From positions 1 to 47,504 of the forward strand of contig CAMDKO010000010.1 of the NCBI GenBank assembly GCA_945901155.1: a DNA stretch of 47,504 bases, written 5' to 3'. Within the stretch, counting starts at the first letter, position 1. Every line of letters begins with the position of its first letter. This document shows positions 1 through 8,248 of the stretch, piece after piece. The position numbers were made by a program, and so were the translations under genes. The notes beneath the pieces were generated by a model. That model did not search any database. It had not been told where the DNA came from and saw only the letters and a list, made by a program, of their open reading frames with translations. This DNA comes from Pedobacter schmidteae. GTDB lineage: Bacteria > Bacteroidota > Bacteroidia > Sphingobacteriales > Sphingobacteriaceae.

Positions 1-2063
1 CTAATGAGAAAGCCGCATTAGACACCGGAGTTCTTGAAACTATACTTGAGGTAGATCCAAACAGATTAATCACTTCTGTTTTCCCTCTGAAGGATGCATT
101 TGCAGATACAGATCTTCAATTCTTTCCAGAAGGTGGAGAGCTCATTCAAAATATAAGTAATAAGGTTGCATTTAAGGCCATACAAGAAAAAGGATTGGGA
201 CTTGGTGTTAAAGGTGAAATATTGGATAATACTGGAAAAGTGATCAGCAAACTTGAATCTCAGCATCTGGGTATGGGTGTTTTAGCCTTATTACCTGAAG
301 CAGGCAAAACCTATTCAGCAAATCTAACCTTTGCTAATGGGATCAAGAAAACTGTTGCTCTGCCTGTGTCTAAGCCCTCCGGACTTACCCTATCTGTAGT
401 CAATTCTACTCCAAGTAGTGTCATGATACAGATCAGTGCAAATCAGGCATTTTACAACACAAATAAAGACAAGAATTTTTACCTAATTGCCCGCAGTAAA
501 GGAGTAATAGCTTTCGCTGCTCAAGCAGCCTTAAATACCATGACCATTGGAGCTTCTATCCCCAAGAATAAATTCCCGGATGGCATTCTACAAATTACTG
601 TATTTACTACAAAAGGAGAGCCATTGGCAGAGAGACTGGTATTCATAAAACGTAACACTATTTCTTCTTTGAGCCTCAGTTCAGACAAGAAAGTTTACGC
701 CACAAGGCAGGCAGTTAAAATGAACGTACTGGCCAAGACCAATAATGTTCCAGTTGAGGGTAATTTCTCGATTTCTGTAATCAATGAATCAAAAGTGCCG
801 TTTAATGAGGACGATGAAACCACCATTTTAAGTTCTTTTCTTATTTCTTCTGAGCTGCAAGGGTTTATCGAAAAACCAAATTACTATTTCCAACAGATCA
901 ATGAGAAAAAAACAGCAGATCTCGACCTTTTAATGATGACTCAAGGATACCGTAAATTCTCCTATAAAGATATCATGGCCGGAAATGAACCTGTGATTAG
1001 TGTTTTGCCTGAGCAGGGTATAGAATTTTCAGGAATACTCAGAACATCGAATGGTATGCCCGTTTCTAATGGGAGTTTGAAACTGGTAGTCCCTGAAAGT
1101 CGATTCTACGCCGAAACCAAGTCAAACCTGAAAGGCGAATTCAAATTCGAAAAAGTAGTCATCACAGATTCTACAGAAGCTACAATCAGTGCCAGAAGTC
1201 AAACAGCAGCAAAAAACATGATGATCATGCTAAATGGAAGTGGCTTTCCTACAATTGCAAGCAACAAGAATACTGCTGAAGAAAAGCTAAATATCGATAG
1301 TGCACTTTCATCCTATCTAGACAATAGTAAGAGACAGTATCGAATGATCACTCAAATGCTGCAAGAGGTTGTAGTAAAAGCTACAGCAATCAAGAAGTCA
1401 AGCCACATGGACCACCCTTCGTTATCCGGATTGGCAACAGTACCAGATCATCTGATTGAATCTGAGCGCTTTCAAGGCTGTGTAATATTCTTGAATTGTT
1501 TGCAATCTTCGGCCTCTGGCCTTATTTTTTCTGACAATAATTTTTATGTAACCCGGGTTTTTAATAGCGGATTAAAAGTTCCGGTGCAGATATTTTATGA
1601 TGGAATGCCAGTGGATGTCAACTACCTGAATAACGTACAGACAGCCGATGTTGACAATGTTGAGATTTTCCTTAAAGATGATCTTGGATTGGTGAACCGT
1701 ACTTACAATACGAATGGTGTTTTGGTTATCAATTCAAAGAAGACTGAGAAAGGTAAGGCAGTTACCGCAGAAGATCTGAAAAAATTATTCCCTCCTAGCA
1801 ATGTATTGACCTTTAAACCACAGGGTTACATTAAAAAAAGAGAATTCTATACTCCTAAATATCTGACAGCAGCAAGTCGTACCGTTGGGGCTGATTATCG
1901 CAGCACAGTATACTGGAACCCAAGGGTATTTACTGATAAAGATGGAACTATGGCACTTGAATTTTATAATGGCGATAATAAAGGAACCTATAAGGCAGTA
2001 GTAGAAGGAACAGATATAGATGGCAACTTATCCAGGTTTATATATCGGTATAAAGTGGAGTAA
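1..2063 (+). CDS. MG-domain / TonB-plug-like envelope protein, 5'-truncated by window edge
   Basis: The frame is open from the first base of the window, so the N-terminus is missing and the TTG at 195 is not the true start. Just inside the edge the translation contains LQFFPEGGEL followed by VAFKA, a motif I associate with Bacteroidota macroglobulin (MG2-like) domain proteins. Next come beta-rich MG-like domains with short residues typical of surface proteins, a carboxypeptidase-regulatory-like stretch (around IEFSGILRTSNGMPVSNGSL), and a C-terminal plug-like domain (VPVQIFYDGMPVDVNYLNNV, then TNGVLVINSKK) without a following beta-barrel. It is probably a periplasmic or outer-membrane-associated protein of unknown substrate. 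The family assignment is from motif recognition; the function is unknown. It is transcribed toward lepB and ends before a shared bidirectional terminator. Confidence 0.75.
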   Translation, partial: NEKAALDTGVLETILEVDPNRLITSVFPLKDAFADTDLQFFPEGGELIQNISNKVAFKAIQEKGLGLGVKGEILDNTGKVISKLESQHLGMGVLALLPEAGKTYSANLTFANGIKKTVALPVSKPSGLTLSVVNSTPSSVMIQISANQAFYNTNKDKNFYLIARSKGVIAFAAQAALNTMTIGASIPKNKFPDGILQITVFTTKGEPLAERLVFIKRNTISSLSLSSDKKVYATRQAVKMNVLAKTNNVPVEGNFSISVINESKVPFNEDDETTILSSFLISSELQGFIEKPNYYFQQINEKKTADLDLLMMTQGYRKFSYKDIMAGNEPVISVLPEQGIEFSGILRTSNGMPVSNGSLKLVVPESRFYAETKSNLKGEFKFEKVVITDSTEATISARSQTAAKNMMIMLNGSGFPTIASNKNTAEEKLNIDSALSSYLDNSKRQYRMITQMLQEVVVKATAIKKSSHMDHPSLSGLATVPDHLIESERFQGCVIFLNCLQSSASGLIFSDNNFYVTRVFNSGLKVPVQIFYDGMPVDVNYLNNVQTADVDNVEIFLKDDLGLVNRTYNTNGVLVINSKKTEKGKAVTAEDLKKLFPPSNVLTFKPQGYIKKREFYTPKYLTAASRTVGADYRSTVYWNPRVFTDKDGTMALEFYNGDNKGTYKAVVEGTDIDGNLSRFIYRYKVE

Positions 2064-2202
2064 TTGCTACTACGAAATTCCCCAGACTTTAGCTCTAGAA
2101 CGCTAAGTCAAAAGACAGATCTGCATTTTCAAAATGTATTAACGATGCAAATTGGAATTAGAAATTATAATTAAAGCAATCTCATCTTATTTCTGAAAGA
2201 AT

Positions 2203-2234
2203 AAAAAAAAGGGGCTCTGATCAGAGCCCCTTTT
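2203..2234. terminator. Bidirectional intrinsic terminator between the MG-domain gene and lepB
   Basis: A perfect inverted repeat (GGGGCTCTGA at 2211-2220, TCAGAGCCCC at 2221-2230) is flanked by an A-run (2203-2210) and a T-run (2231-2234). It lies between two convergent genes and can act on both strands, with a GATC tetraloop capping an 8-bp GC-rich stem. Confidence 0.85.
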
Positions 2235-2257
2235 CTTATAAGTTTTGTTCTATCTGA

Positions 2258-3370
2258 TTAATGAATCCCGCCCAATAACCTAGACCAGCGAACTTTATCA
2301 AAAAATGTTCCGTTAGTATTCCAGCTCATCCAAACAAATAATGCCTTACCTACAATATGGTCATCAGGCACAAAGCCCCAGTAGCGTGAATCTAGCGAGT
2401 TATCTCTGTTATCACCCATCATCCAGTAATAGTTCATCTTAAAGGTGTAAGAATCAGCCTTTTTACCATTAATAATGATATCATTTCCTCTTCGCTCTAT
2501 GGTATTCTCTTCATAAATGGAGATTGCCCGTTCATAAAGTGCATAGTTTGTGCTATCCAGCTTGACTGTCCAGCCTTGCTTTGGAACAATAAGCGGTCCA
2601 AAATTATCAGCATTCCACTTAAACTTCGGATCATGAGGAAAAATCTGTGAGTCATACTCGTTAACAGGTCTGATATAAGGATTAACAGATTTAACATTAG
2701 ACCATTTTTTGATGATCTCAGCATCTGATGCAGACATATTAAATAAATATTCATCTGCTGTTGAGCGTTGAGCCTCAATATTTAGATCTTGTATTGCCTG
2801 AGGGTTAAAATCAGTTCCATCAGATTTAACGTAATAATACTTTTCGCCAAATTGGGGAACTTCAGTAGGCTTGCCATTCAAATGAACTCTGGCATTAATA
2901 ATATTGATCGTATCACCTCCAACAGCTATACAACGTTTAATATAGTTTTCACGTTTATCAACCGGACGCAAAAAAGGCTCATCCGCATCCATAGGATAAT
3001 TAAACACAACTACATCATTTCTTTTCACTTCACTTAATCCAGGTAAACGGTGATAATCCCATTTAATGCCTTCCCAATAAGCCTTGGTTCCTATCACTGG
3101 CATCGTATGGTGTGCAAATGGAAAAGCCACAGGTGTCATAGGTGTTCTTGCCCCATAATTTACCTTGCTTACAAAAAGATAATCCCCTACAAGCAGGGTT
3201 TTTTCCATTGAACCGGTGGGTATAACATAGGCTTCAATAAACAATCCACGTATCAGTGTTGCTGCAACTACAGCAAAAAGAATGGCATCAAACCATTCTC
3301 TTCCAGCCGATTTCTTCTTACTTACCTTTTTATTTTTTGACATAGTCTTATTAGAATCCTTTAAATCCAT
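2258..3370 (-). CDS. lepB: Signal peptidase I
   Basis: Membrane-anchored serine/lysine protease that removes signal peptides from exported preproteins at the inner membrane. An N-terminal basic segment is followed by one membrane helix (about residues 27-47). The catalytic Ser is in PTGSMEKTL (Ser54) and the catalytic Lys is in the YIKRCIAVGGD box (Lys145); the conserved GDNRDNSLDSRYWG box lies at 319-332. At 370 residues it is longer than many signal peptidases because of an insertion of about 150 residues between the Lys box and the GDNRD box, which I associate with Bacteroidota enzymes. Met10 is an alternative start. It follows dapB by 14 nt on the same strand and is probably co-transcribed with it. 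Confidence 0.96.
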   Translation of the reverse strand: MDLKDSNKTMSKNKKVSKKKSAGREWFDAILFAVVAATLIRGLFIEAYVIPTGSMEKTLLVGDYLFVSKVNYGARTPMTPVAFPFAHHTMPVIGTKAYWEGIKWDYHRLPGLSEVKRNDVVVFNYPMDADEPFLRPVDKRENYIKRCIAVGGDTINIINARVHLNGKPTEVPQFGEKYYYVKSDGTDFNPQAIQDLNIEAQRSTADEYLFNMSASDAEIIKKWSNVKSVNPYIRPVNEYDSQIFPHDPKFKWNADNFGPLIVPKQGWTVKLDSTNYALYERAISIYEENTIERRGNDIIINGKKADSYTFKMNYYWMMGDNRDNSLDSRYWGFVPDDHIVGKALFVWMSWNTNGTFFDKVRWSRLLGGIH

Positions 3371-3384
3371 ATATTTCTTTCTAT

Positions 3385-4128
3385 TTAAACGCTAAAATCA
3401 AACATATCAGTAATATTATAAAAACCGGTTTTATCTTCCAGCCATTCTGCTGCTAAGACAGCTCCTAATGCAAATCCGGCCCGATTATGAGCCTTATGTT
3501 TAAACTCAATATCATCAACTTCCGAACTGTAAATTACTGTATGCGTACCGGGAACATCTTCAATTCTGTGCGACTCGATCAGTAATTGATCAGGTTTTAC
3601 AATAAATTCTTCTCCCGAACCAATCAACTCATTTATCCACTCATTCTTACGATCAAGCTCGCTCAATATTCCCTCAGAAATAGTCATTGCAGTGCCGCTG
3701 GGTGAATCAAGTTTTTGAGTATGATGGATTTCTTCAACCTGAACCTCATACTGAGGGTACCTGTTCATAATCTTTGCAAGCACTTTATTCACAAAAAAGA
3801 ACACATTTACGCCTACACTGAAATTAGATGCATATAATAGCGTATTGTTACCTTGTTGACATTTATTCTTTACCGTCTGAAGGTGTCCATACCATCCAGT
3901 GGTTCCTACAACTACTGGAACTCCAGCATCAAAGCAAAGCTCAATATTACTCAAAGCAGAATCAGGAGTGCTAAAATCAATAGCTACATCTGCCATTCCC
4001 AGATTAGTAAGGGTTAGATCTTCTGTATTATCGATGTTAATTTTCAAAACAATTTCATGTCCTCTTTCAGTTGCAAATTGTTCAATAATACGGCCCATTT
4101 TGCCATATCCGAGGATAGCTATTTTCAT
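3385..4128 (-). CDS. dapB: 4-hydroxy-tetrahydrodipicolinate reductase
   Basis: Cytosolic NAD(P)H-dependent reductase of the diaminopimelate/lysine pathway. The N-terminal Rossmann motif GYGKMGR lies at residues 7-13. The central signature EEIHHTQKLDSPSGTA holds the catalytic His pair, the substrate-binding Lys and the SGTA loop. The 247 residues fit the usual 240-270. It lies between the DUF5683 gene (upstream, 47 nt) and lepB (downstream, 14 nt). A match to the Bacteroidota -7 box, 30 nt upstream, suggests its own promoter. The product feeds peptidoglycan as well as lysine synthesis, which fits the neighbouring envelope and chromosome-segregation genes. Confidence 0.95.
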   Translation of the reverse strand: MKIAILGYGKMGRIIEQFATERGHEIVLKINIDNTEDLTLTNLGMADVAIDFSTPDSALSNIELCFDAGVPVVVGTTGWYGHLQTVKNKCQQGNNTLLYASNFSVGVNVFFFVNKVLAKIMNRYPQYEVQVEEIHHTQKLDSPSGTAMTISEGILSELDRKNEWINELIGSGEEFIVKPDQLLIESHRIEDVPGTHTVIYSSEVDDIEFKHKAHNRAGFALGAVLAAEWLEDKTGFYNITDMFDFSV

Positions 4129-4157
4129 TTGTAAAAGATATTATTAAATACTAATCA

Positions 4158-4186
4158 CAAAAGTACGATTTCTGATCATAAAGCAA
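4158..4186 (-). promoter_or_regulatory. Candidate Bacteroidota-type promoter for dapB
   Basis: On the minus strand TACTTTTG (4165 to 4158) matches TAnnTTTG, and a TTG (4186 to 4184) lies 18 nt upstream. Initiation would be expected 20-25 nt before the dapB start codon. This is from motif matching only; the TTG falls inside the end of the upstream DUF5683 gene. Confidence 0.4.
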
Positions 4187-4799
4187 TTTTAAACCTTAGT
4201 CCTATAACTGGAGCAAAGGCAGATGCATGAACAGGAACCGGCTGATTTATTGTTGGATTGACCTGCAAGGTTAAATCATTTGATATATCAAACCTAAAAA
4301 ACTTTGCATCAACATAGGCATCAATAATAGTTATTGCATAAAAACCTAATCCGGCGAGCACCGAAAGATCTCTATCCCGCCTATAGGAATCTTTAATACT
4401 GATTATTCCTTCGGTTGTATATGGAGTGAAAAGAGGATTTTCTTTCTTTCCAGGATTTTCTTGCCTGAATTGAGCCTCCTTAAGAAATATCTGATAATAA
4501 CGTTGATTAAACTCAAAAACAAGACCAATACCTACAAAGCCACCATATACCAATGGAACTTTCCACCAGCGTTTATTATAAATTTGACCAAGGCCGGGTA
4601 ACATCGCTGACTTCAGTGCCGCGCGACGAGGCATTGCTTCAATTTCAATACGTGCTGAATCCTTGATTGCGGGAGTTTTTTTGAAAACAACTTTAGCAGT
4701 GTCTTTACGAGCAGTATCATTCTCCTTTTTTTGAGCAAAAGCATATGAATGCGCTAAAAAGCACATCAATATGAACCCAGCAAGGATTTTAACGTTCAT
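4176..4799 (-). CDS. DUF5683 domain membrane protein next to parAB
   Basis: It has an N-terminal signal-like hydrophobic segment (LAGFILMCFLAHSYAFAQ) and then a basic low-complexity linker. A conserved membrane core follows, including PGLGQIYNKRWWKVPLVYGG, the pattern I recognise as DUF5683. Two further hydrophobic stretches follow, then a polar segment and a short C-terminal beta-like tail. The start codon overlaps the parB stop codon by one base (TAATG), so the two are probably translationally coupled. I do not know its function. The fixed position behind parB in related genomes, as I recall it, suggests a link to envelope or chromosome-segregation biology, but that is only inference. Confidence 0.82.
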   Translation of the reverse strand: MNVKILAGFILMCFLAHSYAFAQKKENDTARKDTAKVVFKKTPAIKDSARIEIEAMPRRAALKSAMLPGLGQIYNKRWWKVPLVYGGFVGIGLVFEFNQRYYQIFLKEAQFRQENPGKKENPLFTPYTTEGIISIKDSYRRDRDLSVLAGLGFYAITIIDAYVDAKFFRFDISNDLTLQVNPTINQPVPVHASAFAPVIGLRFKIAL

Positions 4800-5695
4800 T
4801 ACCAGTCTAACATTTCCAGAATACGGGCAAGATCATCGTCAGACATGAAGTTAATTTCAATCGATCCTTTGCCCTTCTCACCCAGTTTTAACTTAACATT
4901 AGTACTGAATTTAGAGGCTAAATCATCCTGTATTTTCATATACTGAAATGATATAGCTCTTCCTTTGGATTTTTTCTTATCCTTGCCTATGGTGTGAATC
5001 TGACGTACAAGTTCTTCAACCTTACGAACTGACAAGCCATTTTTGATGACCTCCTGATATATATATAGCTGTTTATCAGAGTCTTCAACAGAAATCAGAG
5101 CACGGGCATGACCCATAGAAATCTTTTTATCACGAATAGAAGCTTGAATCACAGGAGGAAGCTTCAAAAGTCGGAGGTAATTGGTAACCGTTGAACGGTT
5201 TTTGCTCACCCGATCACCAAGTTCTTCCTGCTTTAAATTACACTCATCAATCATCCTCTGAAAACTAAGTGCTACCTCAATAGCATTCAGATCTTCACGC
5301 TGAATATTTTCGATAAGAGCCATTTCCAGCATTTGCTGATCATTGGCTGTACGAATATAGGCAGGGATCTCTGTAAGTCCGGCTAATTTAGAAGCCCTTA
5401 AGCGACGTTCGCCAGAAATTAACTGATAAGAATTCTGACCAGCCTGTCGCACTGTTATGGGCTGAATCAATCCCTGAACTTTGATCGAATCTGAAAGTTC
5501 TTTTAATGTAACGGCATCAAATTCTGTTCTTGGCTGGAATGGATTAACCTCAACCTGATTGATCCGCACAAAGCTTATGGAGCCAAGTGACGTGTTATCA
5601 TTACTTGCCTGATGTTTGATGTTTTCTGGCAGATCCGAATCATCCAATAGCGCCTTTAATCCCCTTCCTAAGCCGGTTTTTTTCTGGTTGATCAT
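4799..5695 (-). CDS. parB: Chromosome-partitioning protein ParB (CTP-dependent clamp)
   Basis: Binds centromere-like parS sites and spreads on DNA as a CTP-driven sliding clamp, working with ParA in chromosome segregation. The N-terminal TGLGRGLKALLDD is the usual ParA-stimulating segment. The ParB/Srx nuclease-fold CTP-binding region contains SGERRLRASKLAG (box II, GERR at residues 95-98). A helix-turn-helix follows (QEELGDRVSKNRSTVTNYLR), then a basic linker and a short C-terminal dimerisation domain ending EILEMLDW. Length 298 is normal. One base separates it from parA and one base overlaps the downstream DUF5683 gene. Confidence 0.97.
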   Translation of the reverse strand: MINQKKTGLGRGLKALLDDSDLPENIKHQASNDNTSLGSISFVRINQVEVNPFQPRTEFDAVTLKELSDSIKVQGLIQPITVRQAGQNSYQLISGERRLRASKLAGLTEIPAYIRTANDQQMLEMALIENIQREDLNAIEVALSFQRMIDECNLKQEELGDRVSKNRSTVTNYLRLLKLPPVIQASIRDKKISMGHARALISVEDSDKQLYIYQEVIKNGLSVRKVEELVRQIHTIGKDKKKSKGRAISFQYMKIQDDLASKFSTNVKLKLGEKGKGSIEINFMSDDDLARILEMLDW

Positions 5696-5696
5696 A

Positions 5697-6500
5697 TTAT
5701 ACTAAAGCTTGATTTGCAGCTTCTTCCTTTGAAACTAATCCGTTTTTCTTAATTATTTCACGTGCTAAATTAAGATAGTTTATAGCTCCTTTACAATTAG
5801 CATCATGCATAATCACAGAAATGCCATAACTAGGAGCCTCACTTAATCGTGTATTTCTTTGAATGATTGTATCGAAAACAAGATCCTGAAAATGAGTTTT
5901 TACTTCCTCAACAACCTGATTGGATAAACGAAGTCGAACATCATACATGGTCAATAAAATGCCTTCTATTTGCAAATTTGGATTTAAACGACTCTGAACT
6001 ATTTTAATGGTATTTAACAACTTACCCAAACCTTCTAATGCAAAATACTCACACTGCACAGGAATGATCACAGAATCTGCAGCAGTAAGTGAATTGATCG
6101 TAATTAAACCTAGCGAAGGTGAGCAGTCAATGATTATAAAATCATAATTGTCTTTTATCTTTTCTAGAACAGCCTTCATTTTATACTCCCTATCGGCCAT
6201 ATTGATCATTTCAATTTCGGCACCAACAAGATCAATATGTGCAGGTAAAAGATCAAGAAAAGGAGTATCTGTATGTTGAATTGCTTCTGCAGGATTAATT
6301 TCATTAACTATACATTCGTAAATACTAACCTTGATGGTACGTGGATCGAATCCTATTCCGGATGTTGAATTTGCCTGCGGGTCTGCATCAACCAATAAAG
6401 TACGATATTCAAGTACAGCCAGACTAGCTGCAAGATTTATGGAAGAAGTAGTTTTTCCAACGCCTCCTTTTTGGTTAGCTAATGCAATAATTTTGCCCAT
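5697..6500 (-). CDS. parA: Chromosome-partitioning ATPase ParA/Soj
   Basis: Cytosolic, nucleoid-associated Walker ATPase that moves ParB-bound origins. The deviant Walker A motif KGGVGKTT is at residues 11-18 (signature Lys11). It is followed by LLVDADPQAN (Walker A') and by FIIIDCSPSLGLIT (Walker B). The 267 residues and the absence of an N-terminal helix-turn-helix match chromosomal type Ia-like Soj/ParA rather than a plasmid form. It heads the run parA-parB-DUF5683. A weak parS-like word lies inside the gene at 5755-5768 and is treated as a finding. Confidence 0.97.
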   Translation of the reverse strand: MGKIIALANQKGGVGKTTSSINLAASLAVLEYRTLLVDADPQANSTSGIGFDPRTIKVSIYECIVNEINPAEAIQHTDTPFLDLLPAHIDLVGAEIEMINMADREYKMKAVLEKIKDNYDFIIIDCSPSLGLITINSLTAADSVIIPVQCEYFALEGLGKLLNTIKIVQSRLNPNLQIEGILLTMYDVRLRLSNQVVEEVKTHFQDLVFDTIIQRNTRLSEAPSYGISVIMHDANCKGAINYLNLAREIIKKNGLVSKEEAANQALV

Positions 6501-6675
6501 TTTATAAAAAATAATTACAAATACATGATATTAAAAAAGCTTAATCATAAGATCATAGCAATCCAAAAGACTACTTTTGCCTTGTTTTAATACGCTTTTT
6601 ATTAAAATCTAAGATACAAACTTAAAACTATTTACACCGCTGGGCGATTTTCGTTTTGCACATCTTATCAACAAA

Positions 6676-7197
6676 ATGACTACAATAATATCCTGTACCA
6701 ACCGTGAAGGAAGCAATACGCTGAAACTAGCTAACTATTACCACAAAGAATTAGCAGCAAAAGGATATGAATCAAATTTATTTTCACTTCAAGATCTACC
6801 TGAAAATTTTATAGTTTCAGATTTGTATGGAAAACGCAGCGAAGCCTTTCAAAGAATTCAGGATAAAATTTCTGCTACAAGCAAATTCATTTTTTTGATT
6901 CCAGAATATAATGGAAGTTTTCCGGGTATTTTAAAGCTATTTATCGATGCCTGTACTTTCCCAGAAAGTTTTTATGGTAAAAAAGCTGCTTTGGTAGGTC
7001 TATCTACTGGTAAATATGGCAATGTTCGTGGTATTGAACATTTTACAGGGATCTGTCATTATGTTAATCTTCATGTTCTGCCATTAAGAATTCATATTCC
7101 TGCGGTAGGGAAAGAGTTTGATGAAAAGGGCGACCTGTACAAAGAAGATACAGTGCAATTTGTAAGCCAACAGATCGAGCAGTTCATCGCATTTTAA
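6676..7197 (+). CDS. NADPH-dependent FMN reductase family protein
   Basis: A flavodoxin-fold oxidoreductase of 173 residues. The N-terminal TNREGSNTLKLA forms the phosphate-binding loop for FMN. FLIPEYNGSFPGILKLFIDA is the conserved dimer/flavin segment (PEYNGSFPG), and GLSTGKYGNVRG completes the flavin site. The family reduces flavins or quinones, or serves as an azoreductase; the substrate cannot be told from sequence. It is transcribed divergently from parA across a 175-bp gap. A TACTTTTG at 6572-6579 could be the -7 box. It stands alone with no clear operon partner. Confidence 0.85.
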   Translation: MTTIISCTNREGSNTLKLANYYHKELAAKGYESNLFSLQDLPENFIVSDLYGKRSEAFQRIQDKISATSKFIFLIPEYNGSFPGILKLFIDACTFPESFYGKKAALVGLSTGKYGNVRGIEHFTGICHYVNLHVLPLRIHIPAVGKEFDEKGDLYKEDTVQFVSQQIEQFIAF

Positions 7198-7242
7198 TTG
7201 GCAGCTTAAAAAGATCCCGTAAATCAAATAATTGGTTCAGCT

Positions 7243-8178
7243 CTACACGTTAAAGTGTACCCATCCATTGCCCTCATAGCCAAAAATAAATTGCTTAGGG
7301 TTAATGATTTCTGCCATAATCTCAATGCTGTCTGTGATTCTGGGGCCAGACCTGTTAAAGTACTGGTTACCATCAGCTATGTAAACTCTTTGTGATTTCA
7401 CAGCCTTGAGATCTGCCCAGCCTGGCGTATCAAGCATCAAACTTATTTCCTGCAAGGTTCTCTGAATTGAAAACCCGCAAGGCATAATTAAGATAATATC
7501 AGGTTCAGCCTGCAAAATGTCTTGAAAATTGATGTAGGATGAATGCTTCCCTGCTTCCGTCAGGATAGGTAAACCTCCTGCTATTTCAATAATCTCGGGA
7601 GTCCAGTTGCCAGCCATCATTAATGGAGAAAGCCATTCTATGCAGGCTAATGTTGGCTTTTCAGTAATAAATTTCAGTTTATGGCGAATAATATTGATCC
7701 TTTCAGCAGATAATTCGAGTAATTCTTCAGCCGCATTTTCCACTCCTAGTTGACCTGCAATCATCCTGATATCCCCGTAAACATCATCCAGCTCATTTGG
7801 CTGCAGAGAAATTATTTGGCATTCTTTATCTAATAAATCTGATAGTGCCAGCTCAACATCCTTTAAACTAACTGCACAAACTTCACATTGAGCTTGAGTA
7901 ATGATCACCTCAGGTGCAAGACTTTTAATCAAATCTCTATCTATGGTATAAATTGAAAGCGATTCAGAAATTATTTCCTTTACTTGTCTATCTATCTGAG
8001 CGCTGTCTGAGCCAGGAAGGAATTTAGCAGAAGAACAAATCGGTAAATTTGAGATACCGGGCGGATAATCACACTCGTGCGATCTTCCAACCAGCTGATG
8101 TTCTAAACCTAAAGCACAGATTATCTCTGTGGCAGCAGGTAATAAGGAAACTATTCTTCGCTCAGGCATTATCATCAT
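7243..8178 (-). CDS. BtuF-like cobalamin/metal-chelate-binding protein
   Basis: Belongs to the periplasmic-binding-protein class III fold. RIVSLLPAATEIICALGLEHQLVGRSHECDYP is split here as RIVSLLPAATEIICALGL and GRSHECDYP, which together are the hallmark of BtuF-type cobalamin-binding proteins. ACIEWLSPLMMAGNWTPEII is a second conserved block. There is no signal peptide: the protein begins directly at the first beta strand. This is common in a cytosolic-looking subfamily whose role is unclear, and no btuC/btuD genes are next to it. The start could be any of three clustered ATG codons (8178, 8175, 8169). The receptor gene upstream is separated by a terminator, so the two are probably separate units. 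Confidence 0.8.
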   Translation of the reverse strand: MMIMPERRIVSLLPAATEIICALGLEHQLVGRSHECDYPPGISNLPICSSAKFLPGSDSAQIDRQVKEIISESLSIYTIDRDLIKSLAPEVIITQAQCEVCAVSLKDVELALSDLLDKECQIISLQPNELDDVYGDIRMIAGQLGVENAAEELLELSAERINIIRHKLKFITEKPTLACIEWLSPLMMAGNWTPEIIEIAGGLPILTEAGKHSSYINFQDILQAEPDIILIMPCGFSIQRTLQEISLMLDTPGWADLKAVKSQRVYIADGNQYFNRSGPRITDSIEIMAEIINPKQFIFGYEGNGWVHFNV

Positions 8179-8200
8179 TTCTGTAAATGTACAAAATTAC

Positions 8201-8231
8201 AAAAGGCCAGACGCTTTGCATCCGGCCTTTT
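8201..8231 (-). terminator. Intrinsic terminator of the TonB-dependent receptor gene
   Basis: AAAAGGCC (8201-8208) pairs with GGCCTTTT (8224-8231) around a loop that contains one further G-C pair. On the minus strand it follows the receptor stop codon by about 18 nt. It has only a short T-run, so efficiency is uncertain. Confidence 0.6.
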
Positions 8232-8248
8232 CATTAGTACAAATACGA

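Noticed and set aside
8179-8248. Cobalamin riboswitch before the BtuF-like gene
   Set aside because: The gap is only 70 bp and is occupied by the receptor terminator; no B12-box pattern is visible.
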